Positions 7,891 to 16,344 of a DNA stretch of 64,000 nt are shown one piece after another; position 1 is the stretch's first letter; each line of letters opens with the position of its first letter. Under the pieces are notes generated by a model. It did no database searches. It saw nothing but the letters and a program-made list of their open reading frames with translations, and was not told the origin of the DNA. The translations under genes were made by a program, and so were the position numbers. The stretch covers positions 310,001 through 374,000 of the forward strand of contig CAJTDQ010000001.1 of the NCBI GenBank assembly GCA_910574895.1. Direction: 5' to 3'. The DNA comes from Eubacteriaceae bacterium. Lineage in GTDB: Bacteria > Bacillota > Clostridia > Lachnospirales > Lachnospiraceae.

Positions 7891-8508
7891 ATGTCAGGAA
7901 AAATCAGTGCAAAACAACAACAGATATTAAATTATATTAAGGAAGAAATTCTTGCAAAAGGATATCCTCCTACAGTAAGGGAAATTTGTGAAAAAGTCGG
8001 ACTTCGTTCTACTTCTTCTGTTCACTCCCATTTAAATACATTAGAAGAGAATGGTTTTATCAGACGGGATCCTACAAAACCACGTACGATAGAGATTGTA
8101 GATGATGAGTTTGCATTAACTAGAAGAGAAATGATAAACATTCCGGTTATTGGCCGCGTAGCAGCCGGCGAACCGTTGCTTGCAGTAGAGAATATTAAAG
8201 ACTATTTCTCTCTTCCTGCAGAATTCATGCCGAACGGGGAAACTTATATTTTAGAAGTTCATGGTGACAGTATGATTAACGTTGGTTTCTTTGAAGGAGA
8301 TTATCTTATCATAGAGAAAACAAACACTGCAAAGAATGGCGAAATCGTTGTTGCACTAATAGAAGATTCTGTAACGGTAAAAAGATTTTATAAAGAAAAT
8401 GGGTATATTCGTTTACAGCCGGAGAACGATGATATGGATCCGATTATCGTAGATGATTGTACGATTGTAGGAAAAGCATATGCTTTATATCGACCAATGA
8501 TTTATTAA
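7891..8508 (+). CDS. lexA: LexA repressor
   Basis: This 205-residue SOS repressor has an N-terminal winged helix-turn-helix (QQQILNYIKEEI ... PTVREICEKVGLRSTSSV) and a C-terminal S24 peptidase domain. The self-cleavage site Ala-Gly is in GRVAAGEPLL, the nucleophile Ser is in HGDSMINVGF, and the general-base Lys is in DSVTVKRF. RecA filaments trigger its autocleavage and so derepress DNA-damage genes. The ribosome binding site is GGAGGGA. It is divergent from yneA with three SOS boxes between, so it very likely controls both itself and yneA. Confidence 0.97.
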   Translation: MSGKISAKQQQILNYIKEEILAKGYPPTVREICEKVGLRSTSSVHSHLNTLEENGFIRRDPTKPRTIEIVDDEFALTRREMINIPVIGRVAAGEPLLAVENIKDYFSLPAEFMPNGETYILEVHGDSMINVGFFEGDYLIIEKTNTAKNGEIVVALIEDSVTVKRFYKENGYIRLQPENDDMDPIIVDDCTIVGKAYALYRPMIY

Positions 8509-8550
8509 TAGCTCAAAAATATTTCGTATCGATTTATATTCTTATTTAAA

Positions 8551-8608
8551 CATAAAAAATGCTGTTATGATAGTGAAAATTTCACTACTATAACAGCAAT
8601 TTTTATGT
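8551..8608. terminator. Bidirectional terminator between lexA and the BSP gene
   Basis: A long inverted repeat (AAAAATGCTGTTAT with TAACAGCAATTTTT outside, TAGTGAAA with TTTCACTA inside, one mismatched step between them) has A-tract and T-tract flanks. It therefore works for the two convergent genes. Confidence 0.85.
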
Positions 8609-8661
8609 TAAATTTATGATTCTACACTTTTGAATAATTCCATTATGTAAAACATATTCAA

Positions 8662-11496
8662 TTAATTATTGTATAACTGGAACTCATATAGACGTACTGT
8701 TCCAACACTGTCACCAGGATTAAAAATTTTAATCTGCACATATCGTGCTGTCTGGGTTCCGATATCATATGAGGAAATACCATTATCGTTATTTACCTGA
8801 TAGTCAACAGATTTCCAATTTTTCGCATCTTCTGATACCAAAATCTCCCATTCAGACATATTTGCATAATTTTCCTTACTCTTTGTATTGTATAGAGTGT
8901 ATGTATTAAAAGTTTTCTTACTGCCTAAATCAATCTTTACTGAATGTACTCTTCCATTAAAAGTAGTCTCCGATGAACTCTTTGAACACCATTTTGTGTT
9001 AAGATCTCCATCAATTAATTTTTCGGCAGATTCATTCGAAGAAACCTGACCGGTTGTATGTAGGATAGTCGCTCCGTCACACAAGTTTGTACCACTAATC
9101 ACCGGAGTATCAAGTTTTCTGGAAACTATATTTCCATGTGTTTTTTCTCCAATCATCACATAAGTCGGATTGCTTACTCCCGGTAAATTTTCAGTAATCC
9201 AATTATCCTGATAATATCTAAAACCTTCAAATGCCCATGTTCCATTTTTTAATTCTTCTACATATCTCAAACGCAATGATTCAATACAATCATAACCTGT
9301 AATCTGCTTTACTAATTTATTCCAGTCTGTTGTTGTATCCCTTGGATTATCATCATATCTTGTTCCCTTATTAGCTTTTAACATATGATTAATGCTGTCT
9401 ATCAAGCCAAGTTTAACATTTCCATTTGAATCTTTTGTTGTCGGATATTTTGCATCCATATAGGCAAAGAACCATTTGTTATTGCCATATGCCTCATATC
9501 CCCAATCCTGAAGTGATGTATCATTTGCACTATATACTTGAACATTATCTTCTGTTGCCCAATGGTAATAACGGAATCCACCATAGTTAGCCATGTTTTC
9601 AACCCACCATGCCGGTCCTGAGGAAGATACATTTCCATATTGCTGTACTGCGTGTGTAAGTTCGTGTGAAAAATATCCAATGCCAACCGGATTACTATTC
9701 ATCCAATCTACAGAAATAACAATTGAATTTCCAAGTGTATATGCTACTCCATCATAATCCTTATCTGCTGTAATGTACATTCTCTTTGGTTCAGAACCTG
9801 TTCCCCATCTTGTATATTGACGTGGATAAACCTCATAGAATAATTCTTTTAAGTTCTTTTTATAATTCGGTGCTGTTACTTTATCCCAATCACCAATAAA
9901 AATTGCATCAAATTCATTTTCTAATAAACATGCACATCCTTTTAAGCCGATTTCAGATAGCTGAAAAGAATTTCCATATCCTTCTGTTACTGTCAGTTTA
10001 AATTGAGTATATGCTCCAACTTTATCAACAATATAAGTATAATCAGCATAATTAATATCAGCCATTCCACTTTCAGTTACAGTATCTATTGCTTCCCAAT
10101 TATTTCCATCATTAGAGCCATATAGTACCCATGATTTGATTGTACGGTTTGAATACTGCTGATTATCATTTGCTGTTTTCAATGTATAACTATATAATGA
10201 TGTTTTTTCCTTCATTGTCCATGCGATTGAACATGGTGTACCTGTTGTTGTAAATAATTTGGTTGAAATATCTCCATCAAATAAATTTTCAACTCCTTCT
10301 CTATCATTAAAACCTTTTACCGTTGTCGCATTCGTATTAATTCCTTTAACATGCTTTTGAAGGTCTACGCCAATATCTGTTGAAAGCCGAACAACATCAC
10401 CATTTAAATACATTTCTGCCAACTGAGAACCATAATAAAGTTTTCCGTCATCACCACTATCTTCAATCTTCAACATATAGAACTGGCATGCCTTTTTTAC
10501 ATCTGTCTCATATGTATAAGCCTTTAAATTTTCATGTCCAATACCACCATTTTCTACACTATCTAACTGACTCCAATCAGTACCGTTTACAGAACCATAC
10601 AATTTCCACTTATGTGGATTTCTATGAGAGTATGCGGCAGCATCATTTGCAGTTACTAATGTATATGTTTTAAGTATTGTAGCACGCTTCATTTTCCATG
10701 CAATGGAGATAACCGGAGCGTCATTTGTAAAAAACTTTGTATTGATATTATTATCAAATAACTTTTCAATACCTTCATTATTGTTTTTATTACCTTCCGT
10801 AGAAGAAAAATCTTTATCTATTTCTAAAATATATTTGTTCAACGATACATTTTCAGCAACATCTGAATCCGGTTCTTCAAACTGTACACCCGGATTTTTT
10901 ATTGGATGAGATGTTGTTATTTCTCCTTTTGTCGTTGTTTCCGGAATAGTTGTTGTCTCTGGAACCGTTGTGGTTTCCGGAATTTTTGTTGTCTCAATAG
11001 GTGTTTCAGTATTATTGTTTCCTTTTGAATTATATACGTATATTACAGCTTTTTGTGATCCATCCTTGTTATTTATAACAATTGTACTATACATATCTTT
11101 AAAATTTGAAAGATGAAGTAAAATGCCGGCACCTTCAATAGTTTTTGATAACGCTTTGCCATTTACTGTCATCTCACCAAAATCTACATTATTAAATGAA
11201 ATATAAATTCCTTCTTCTGTAGCCCATCCTGGTTTTTGTACATTAACAATTTCCTGTACGGTGCCGCTTGCAACAACCGCCTTGTATTGTTTTTCTGCTG
11301 TTCCTGTAAGATAATTAATTGCCGACCAGTCAATGCTTCTCGGATTATAGTCTGCATCAACCATTGTTTGATTTCCTGTTCTAGAAACAGCAGCTGATGT
11401 ATTCTGTACTAAAATGTTACTCTGCATTAACATAGATAACACAATAATAAATGATAATAGTTTTCTAGTTACTTTGTTTTTCAAATACTTTTTCAT
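8662..11496 (-). CDS. Secreted BSP-type zinc peptidase with discoidin-like domains
   Basis: This 944-residue protein begins with a signal peptide (about 1-36). An unassigned beta-rich domain (about 38-160) follows, then a Thr/Pro-rich linker with PETTT repeats (about 163-198). Two F5/8-type-C-like domains (about 215-365 and 375-520, each with SxxxxxxGNNGN-like and YTLxTAND segments) come next. A basic-secretory-protein-like domain carries HELTHAVQ at residues 611-618, and a third F5/8C-like domain (about 805-944) ends the chain. HExxH indicates a zinc peptidase; BSP members normally continue WLVEGIADY, here WWVENMANY. The discoidin-like modules usually bind glycans, so a mucin or polysaccharide surface target is inferred. 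Start is the ATG at 11496, six bases after GGAG; no cell-wall anchor is seen. Confidence 0.8.
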   Translation of the reverse strand: MKKYLKNKVTRKLLSFIIVLSMLMQSNILVQNTSAAVSRTGNQTMVDADYNPRSIDWSAINYLTGTAEKQYKAVVASGTVQEIVNVQKPGWATEEGIYISFNNVDFGEMTVNGKALSKTIEGAGILLHLSNFKDMYSTIVINNKDGSQKAVIYVYNSKGNNNTETPIETTKIPETTTVPETTTIPETTTKGEITTSHPIKNPGVQFEEPDSDVAENVSLNKYILEIDKDFSSTEGNKNNNEGIEKLFDNNINTKFFTNDAPVISIAWKMKRATILKTYTLVTANDAAAYSHRNPHKWKLYGSVNGTDWSQLDSVENGGIGHENLKAYTYETDVKKACQFYMLKIEDSGDDGKLYYGSQLAEMYLNGDVVRLSTDIGVDLQKHVKGINTNATTVKGFNDREGVENLFDGDISTKLFTTTGTPCSIAWTMKEKTSLYSYTLKTANDNQQYSNRTIKSWVLYGSNDGNNWEAIDTVTESGMADINYADYTYIVDKVGAYTQFKLTVTEGYGNSFQLSEIGLKGCACLLENEFDAIFIGDWDKVTAPNYKKNLKELFYEVYPRQYTRWGTGSEPKRMYITADKDYDGVAYTLGNSIVISVDWMNSNPVGIGYFSHELTHAVQQYGNVSSSGPAWWVENMANYGGFRYYHWATEDNVQVYSANDTSLQDWGYEAYGNNKWFFAYMDAKYPTTKDSNGNVKLGLIDSINHMLKANKGTRYDDNPRDTTTDWNKLVKQITGYDCIESLRLRYVEELKNGTWAFEGFRYYQDNWITENLPGVSNPTYVMIGEKTHGNIVSRKLDTPVISGTNLCDGATILHTTGQVSSNESAEKLIDGDLNTKWCSKSSSETTFNGRVHSVKIDLGSKKTFNTYTLYNTKSKENYANMSEWEILVSEDAKNWKSVDYQVNNDNGISSYDIGTQTARYVQIKIFNPGDSVGTVRLYEFQLYNN

Positions 11497-11591
11497 CAAT
11501 GTCTCCTTTTCTTTACATGCTTTCTTTTTCAGAAATACTTATGTGGTTTCATACTTTTTTATCAATATCTCATCTTGTTGACAAGTAGATA

Positions 11592-11620
11592 TTTTTATAA
11601 TAGGTATCCCTGTTTATAAA
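11592..11620 (-). promoter_or_regulatory. Possible promoter of the BSP gene
   Basis: On the minus strand TTGTTT, a spacer of about 17 bases and TATTAT occur about 100 bases upstream of the start codon. A short palindrome CTTGTTGACAAG (11574-11585) lies just downstream of the expected transcript start. The -35 is weak. Confidence 0.4.
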
Positions 11621-11650
11621 AACAATACAATTTACTTAAAATAAAAGAAA

Positions 11651-11686
11651 ACATTGCATTTGTAACAAAAATTACATACGCAATGT
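11651..11686 (-). terminator. Terminator after the COG0523 gene
   Basis: ACATTGC and TTGTAA on one arm pair with TTACA and GCAATGT on the other, around a short A-rich loop. On the minus strand the stem is followed by TTTTCTTTTATTTT, fitting an intrinsic terminator that ends the obg-to-COG0523 run. Confidence 0.65.
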
Positions 11687-11723
11687 CTTCTTATAATTGA
11701 ATAAAATATATGTCAATATAATT

Positions 11724-13016
11724 CTAATATGCCAGACATTCATCTAAAGACTTAATAATCGCTTCTTTGTCCATATCATGACCGATAAATACTACCTTTA
11801 TCATTCTGTCTCCCACTTCCTCATCCCAATCTGCAACAAGTGTAGGATCCTCTTTCATCATCTTAGCACGAACCTTTCTCGGAGCTGTCGCTACCCACTG
11901 TCCTGCATTTGCAATATTTATCTGCCTTCCTGCCTGCTCAAACATATATGCATCATTATTATTTTCAGCAGCCCAGATAATACCTTTACTTCTGATAATT
12001 GTCTTTGGCATTTCATCTAACCAGTCTTCAAACTTTTCTTTTGCAAAAGGTTTTCTTCTGTAATATACAAAAGAACCAATACCATACTCTTCCACTTCAC
12101 CTTCTCCATGATGATGGTGGTGATGATGGTGATGTCCATGATGATGATCATGCTCTTTTTCGTGATGATGGTTATGGCATTCGTCATGGTGATGTTCCCC
12201 GTGACAATGTTCATGATTCTCACCATGGTGGTGTTCCTCATGTTCATCATGATGATGTGCGTGTTCTTCATCATGCTCTTGTTCTGCATCAAATGCCTCT
12301 AATTCCTGAATCCAACCGGCAGACATACTCGATTCTTCAAAATCAAATCTGTTTGTATTTAAAATCTCATCTACGTCTATCTGACCGTAGTTTGTTTCAA
12401 ACATCACTGCCTTTGGCTGAAGTGTCCTGATAATTGCTTTCACTTTTTCAAGCTGCTCTTTCGAAACAGTATCCACCTTATTTAAAATAATTGTATTACA
12501 GAATTCAATCTGCTGGATTAATAAATTCTCAATATCTTCTTCATCAATGTCTTCTTTTACAAGGTTTTCGCCACATCCAAATTCATCTGCCATTCTGGCA
12601 ACATCAACAACAGAAACAATATTATCAAGTCTGGCAATCTTTGCACGCTTATCATAAGAACCATCTAACATTGTAATGGACTGAGCAATTGGAATCGGTT
12701 CACAAATACCACTTGCCTCAATTAAAATATAATCAAATCTTCCTGTCTTAATTAAGTCAATAATCTGGTTAATCAAATCGACTTTTAAAGTACAACAGAT
12801 ACAGCCATTCTGTAATGGTACAAGATTTTCATCCTTCTGTGTAACCTGTCCACCTTTTGCAATCAGTGAAGCATCAATATTTACTTCTCCGATATCATTT
12901 ACAATTACAGCGACCTTATATCCTTTCTGATTTGTAAGTACCTGATTTAATAATGTCGTTTTTCCTGCACCTAAATAACCTGTAAGTAACGTTACAGGAA
13001 CTAATTTGTTTTCCAT
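11724..13016 (-). CDS. COG0523 (CobW/P47K) GTPase with His-rich metal-binding insert
   Basis: This 430-residue G3E-family GTPase has the P-loop GYLGAGKTT (13-21), the metal-binding GCICC near residue 72, a LNKVD nucleotide-specificity motif and a CobW C-terminal domain. Between the two domains, roughly residues 242-304, lies an insert made almost wholly of His, Glu, Asp and a few Cys. COG0523 proteins are GTP-dependent metal chaperones or insertases, many for zinc; some act with cobalt or nitrile hydratase. The insert would bind zinc, nickel or cobalt; which one is unknown. No Zur-like box is evident. It follows a GH13 gene by 23 bases and ends in a terminator. Confidence 0.9.
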   Translation of the reverse strand: MENKLVPVTLLTGYLGAGKTTLLNQVLTNQKGYKVAVIVNDIGEVNIDASLIAKGGQVTQKDENLVPLQNGCICCTLKVDLINQIIDLIKTGRFDYILIEASGICEPIPIAQSITMLDGSYDKRAKIARLDNIVSVVDVARMADEFGCGENLVKEDIDEEDIENLLIQQIEFCNTIILNKVDTVSKEQLEKVKAIIRTLQPKAVMFETNYGQIDVDEILNTNRFDFEESSMSAGWIQELEAFDAEQEHDEEHAHHHDEHEEHHHGENHEHCHGEHHHDECHNHHHEKEHDHHHGHHHHHHHHHGEGEVEEYGIGSFVYYRRKPFAKEKFEDWLDEMPKTIIRSKGIIWAAENNNDAYMFEQAGRQINIANAGQWVATAPRKVRAKMMKEDPTLVADWDEEVGDRMIKVVFIGHDMDKEAIIKSLDECLAY

Positions 13017-13039
13017 TCTATCTACTTCCTTTCTGCTGT

Positions 13040-14350
13040 CTATTGATTAATTTTGAGCCAGTATGCACTATATGGCGGCATATCAAACCCATCGTCAATA
13101 TTCATTATATCACCGGTTATTAAATCTGTAACCTGAATATTATTTAATTCAAAATATGCTTTGTAATGCTGTTCATCTGCATTGATACAAACATAGACAC
13201 ATTCACCATCTACGGTTCTTTTGAAGATGCACTGCTTATTTGTAAGAACTACAGATGTAAAATCTCCATAATTGAGTTCCCTGCTTGATTTTTTTGCCTC
13301 TGCCAGTTTTGAAATAAATTCTGTCAACTCATTATACTCCGGTGCATCAAAACAAGGTCTGAGTGCCGGATCTCCCTGACTTTTATCAGCTTTTGCGCCC
13401 CACTCACTACCATAGTAAACACATGGTATTCCAGGCATTCCAAACATTAAAGCATAAATTAACGGTAAATGCCTTTCATTCGATAAAATACTTGCGACTC
13501 TGGTCACATCATGGTTATCCACAAAATTCAATAAATGTTTTCCACGATACAGTGTCCACTGCTCCGGTCCGAACTGACGAAGAAGTGAATGATTGATCTC
13601 AAACATATTCATACTGTTAAAACTGGAGTGAAGACCTTTGTAACACTCATAATTTGTTGCAGAGTTAAGCATTTCGTCGTTCATACGCTGATTGTAATCT
13701 CCATGCAGCATTTCTCCAACCAAAAAGAAATCCTTCTTTATAGAATCCACATGTCTTCTCAGTCTCTTTAAAAACTCAAAATCCAGACAATATGCTACAT
13801 CGAGCCGGATACCATCAATATCAAACTCCTGTATCCAGAATGTCACTGCATCCAATAAATACTCTACAACCTCATTATTTTGAAGATTCAATTTCACTAA
13901 ATCATAGTTTCCTTCCCAGCCTTCATACCATAGTCCGTCATTGTAATTGGAATTTCCATTTAAATCAATATGAAACCAGTTTAAATATTTTGAATTTTCT
14001 CTGTTTCTGCACACATCCACAAATGGTCCAAACCCACGCCCCGCATGATTAAAAACGCCGTCTAATACCACTTTTATATTATTATCATGCAAATCCTCAC
14101 AAAGTACTTTAAAATCCTTATTTTCCCCTAATCTGACATCTAATTTCTTATAATCCCGGGTGTTGTACCCATGAGTATCAGATTCAAACAACGGTGAAAA
14201 ATAAACTGCATCTGCTCCCACCTTTTTCATATGGGGAATCCAGTCATGAATCTTTTGTATTCTGTTTTGTAATACTCCGTCATTTTCAAAAGGTGCACCA
14301 CAAAAACCTAAAGGATATATTTGATAAAAAACACTTTCATATGCCCACAT
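13040..14350 (-). CDS. GH13 family alpha-glucan hydrolase (alpha-amylase family)
   Basis: This 436-residue enzyme lacks a signal peptide, so it is cytoplasmic. The four conserved GH13 regions are present: LDGVFNH, GIRLDVAYC (nucleophile Asp), LVGEMLHG (acid/base Glu) and FVDNHDVTRV (third carboxylate). The N-terminal YQIYPLGFCG and PGIPCVYYGSEWG segments resemble maltodextrin- or cyclomaltodextrin-degrading enzymes, but no N-terminal dimerisation domain is present. It likely cleaves maltodextrins inside the cell; exact specificity is not visible. It begins 9 bases after rsfS, with AGGAGA as ribosome binding site, and seems appended to the obg-nadD-rsfS unit. Confidence 0.88.
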   Translation of the reverse strand: MWAYESVFYQIYPLGFCGAPFENDGVLQNRIQKIHDWIPHMKKVGADAVYFSPLFESDTHGYNTRDYKKLDVRLGENKDFKVLCEDLHDNNIKVVLDGVFNHAGRGFGPFVDVCRNRENSKYLNWFHIDLNGNSNYNDGLWYEGWEGNYDLVKLNLQNNEVVEYLLDAVTFWIQEFDIDGIRLDVAYCLDFEFLKRLRRHVDSIKKDFFLVGEMLHGDYNQRMNDEMLNSATNYECYKGLHSSFNSMNMFEINHSLLRQFGPEQWTLYRGKHLLNFVDNHDVTRVASILSNERHLPLIYALMFGMPGIPCVYYGSEWGAKADKSQGDPALRPCFDAPEYNELTEFISKLAEAKKSSRELNYGDFTSVVLTNKQCIFKRTVDGECVYVCINADEQHYKAYFELNNIQVTDLITGDIMNIDDGFDMPPYSAYWLKINQ

Positions 14351-14359
14351 ATTCTTCTC

Positions 14360-14707
14360 CTACAATTCGTTAATATTTACCTGTTTTCCATCCCGCCAGA
14401 TTCTTTCCAAATCATAAAACAATCTATCATCTTCATTAAAGACATGAACGATAATATCACCAAAATCCATCAGTATCCAGTTAGCGTTATCATATCCCTC
14501 AATATGTTTTGGAACAGTTTCTGCCTTATATAACTCTTCTTCTACACTATCTGCCAGCGCTTTTACCTGATTTTCATTATTTCCGCCGGCAATAATAAAA
14601 TAATCTGCAATGACCGAAATTTCAGAAATGTCAATGACTGTAATATTTACTCCCTTTTTTTCGTCCAATGCATTGTATGCAATCTTTGCCAATTCTTTTG
14701 AACTCAT
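14360..14707 (-). CDS. rsfS: Ribosomal silencing factor RsfS
   Basis: This 115-residue protein is full length for the Iojap/RsfS family. RsfS binds L14 on the 50S subunit and blocks joining of 30S subunits when nutrients are low. Visible hallmarks are DISEISVIADYFIIAGG, KHIEGYDNANWILMDFGDI and VHVFNEDDRLFYDLERIW. It follows the NadD-YqeK gene by one base, the usual nadD-(yqeK)-rsfS order of Firmicutes. AGGAGA lies upstream of the ATG. Confidence 0.95.
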   Translation of the reverse strand: MSSKELAKIAYNALDEKKGVNITVIDISEISVIADYFIIAGGNNENQVKALADSVEEELYKAETVPKHIEGYDNANWILMDFGDIIVHVFNEDDRLFYDLERIWRDGKQVNINEL

Positions 14708-14708
14708 T

Positions 14709-15923
14709 CTATTTTTCTCCTATTTTTTCTTTATAAAACTCGTATGCTTCTTTTGTAAAGCTGTCAATAAGCTGATTTTTATTCTGTAAATAATTTAATG
14801 TATCTTTCAAAATGTGATAGGTCAGTAAATCCAGATCTTTCATTGCAATTTGACGCAAGAAAGATAGATTAGGCTGGACAGACCGACCGGGCTCAATATA
14901 ATCTGCACAAAATATAATCTGTTCTAATTTTGTCATTTCAGGTTTCCCGGTTGTATGCCATTTTACTGCATTTAATACCTGATCATCTTCAATATAATAT
15001 TTCTTCTCAGCGATATATGCCCCAACCTTTCCATGAAGCAGATATGGAGCGTTCTTCTCATATTTTGAAATCAATATATTATTTTTTACGCAGGTTTCTA
15101 TTAATTGTTCATTCGAATAGTGTTTTGCACAATCATGCAGCAAGCCTGCAAGATAAGCCTGATTCGGATTTACATCAAATATTTCTGCCATATCTTTTGC
15201 AGTCTTAGCCACACCTAATGTATGCACATACCTTGATTCTTTCAAGATTTTTTGCAAATCACTCTTTATTTCTGAGACAGACCATGCCATATTTACATCT
15301 TCATCCGTATATAACTTATTTTTACGAATATATTCATATACTTTTACCGGAAGTATATCCTTACACAGTTCCAACGGATGATTCCGTATAAAACTTGAAG
15401 ATATCCCGGACACATCTGTATCTAAAATAACAAGCCCTCTCTGACAATCAGATATTTTCTCTGAATTTAAATGATATTTTGTTATTAATTTTTTAACTGT
15501 ATTTTCAAAACTACCAAGTGTTAAATCGTTTCTGCGAATAACAACAAGTGCCGCTTTTTCTAAAATAATCTCAGGATGATACCAATTCTCAAAACTGGAA
15601 ACAGAATCTCCCCCGACAATAAAATATAATTCATCTTCCGGATACAGCTCTTTCCACGCTGTCAATGTGTCTGCTGTATAACTAAACTTATTTTTAATCT
15701 CAAAATCAGAATATTCTATATTGTCAAATTCTTCTACAGCCAGTTTTACCATATTGATTCTATGGTATTCACTCGTGATTTTCGCAGAATTCTTATGAGG
15801 CGGGCAAAAGGATGGCATCAGATATACTTTGTCTAATTTCAAAGCCTTTAATGTCTCTTTTGCCATATAAATATGTGTATTGTGTACCGGATCAAATGTC
15901 CCGCCTAATAATCCTATTTTCAT
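14709..15923 (-). CDS. Fused NadD (nicotinate-nucleotide adenylyltransferase) and YqeK HD hydrolase
   Basis: This 404-residue protein carries two enzymes in one chain. Residues about 1-195 are NadD, with GGTFDPVHNTH and the ISSSFIR motif, which makes deamido-NAD from NaMN and ATP. Residues about 205-404 are a YqeK HD domain: HTLGVAKTAKDMAE, the HD pair in GLLHDCAKH near residue 263, then LLHGKVGAYIAE, WHTTGK and ADYIEPGR. YqeK proteins hydrolyse diadenosine tetraphosphate symmetrically. In Bacillus nadD and yqeK are adjacent separate genes; here the frame is continuous. The ATG at 15923 is preferred; a GTG six bases earlier is possible. Confidence 0.92.
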   Translation of the reverse strand: MKIGLLGGTFDPVHNTHIYMAKETLKALKLDKVYLMPSFCPPHKNSAKITSEYHRINMVKLAVEEFDNIEYSDFEIKNKFSYTADTLTAWKELYPEDELYFIVGGDSVSSFENWYHPEIILEKAALVVIRRNDLTLGSFENTVKKLITKYHLNSEKISDCQRGLVILDTDVSGISSSFIRNHPLELCKDILPVKVYEYIRKNKLYTDEDVNMAWSVSEIKSDLQKILKESRYVHTLGVAKTAKDMAEIFDVNPNQAYLAGLLHDCAKHYSNEQLIETCVKNNILISKYEKNAPYLLHGKVGAYIAEKKYYIEDDQVLNAVKWHTTGKPEMTKLEQIIFCADYIEPGRSVQPNLSFLRQIAMKDLDLLTYHILKDTLNYLQNKNQLIDSFTKEAYEFYKEKIGEK

Positions 15924-15968
15924 GTTCACACCATCTCATATAATTTATTTCGCTATACTACCTGCACT

Positions 15969-16262
15969 TTATGGAAGAATAATTTTTCTGTCTTTCTCAT
16001 CTTTTGCAGGTCTGTAAAGTACAATCTTTCTTCCTATGACATGTACTACCGATGATCTGGTTCTGTCTGCCAATACCTGTGCAATATCTTTTGGTTCATA
16101 AAAGCAGTTTTTTAATACATTTAATTTAATAATCTCGCGTTTTTCTAATGCTTCATCTATTGCCGTTGTAATTTCCGGTGTGACTGATGATTTTCCAACC
16201 TGAAATATCGGGTCAATCGTAGCTGAAATCTTACGCAGATATGCTCTTTGCTTACTGTTCAT
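15969..16262 (-). CDS. yhbY: YhbY-type CRM-domain RNA-binding protein
   Basis: This 97-residue protein is a single CRM domain, starting with LTSKQRAYLRK-like MNSKQRAYLRKIS and containing IFQVGKSSVTPEI and REIIKLNVLKN. YhbY homologues bind pre-50S ribosomal particles. Position between obg and nadD is conserved in Firmicutes. AAAGGAG precedes the ATG, directly after an unusual inverted repeat (16282-16344). Confidence 0.93.
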   Translation of the reverse strand: MNSKQRAYLRKISATIDPIFQVGKSSVTPEITTAIDEALEKREIIKLNVLKNCFYEPKDIAQVLADRTRSSVVHVIGRKIVLYRPAKDEKDRKIILP

Positions 16263-16281
16263 TTAAATCTCCTTTCTACTC

Positions 16282-16344
16282 ATTACAAATAGCTAATTCG
16301 AAAATCACAGATTTTCTGTTAAAATATGCATGGCTATTTGTAAT
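16282..16344 (-). repeat. Hairpin spanning the end of obg and the obg-yhbY gap
   Basis: ATTACAAATAGC (16282-16293) pairs perfectly with GCTATTTGTAAT (16333-16344), and inside the loop GAAAATC pairs with GATTTTC. The right arm covers the obg stop codon; the left arm ends about 8 bases before the yhbY ribosome binding site. There is no following U-tract, so it does not look like a simple terminator. Confidence 0.6.

Noticed and set aside
9402-9686. Open frame of 94 codons within the BSP gene
   Set aside because: Shadow frame with Met/His-rich composition and no ribosome binding site.
10380-10673. Open frame on the plus strand within the BSP gene
   Set aside because: Shadow of the minus-strand gene; rich in His and Leu from reversed codons, with no upstream signals.
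10910-11010. Repeated ACNACTGTTGTTTCCGG-like units resembling a short repeat array
   Set aside because: They encode the PETTT linker repeats of the BSP protein; spacing is irregular and spacers are not unique, so this is not CRISPR.
12017-12430. Met- and His-rich open frames opposite and across the COG0523 insert
   Set aside because: They arise from the CAT/CAC-rich codons of the His-rich insert read in other frames. They have no ribosome binding site or family features.
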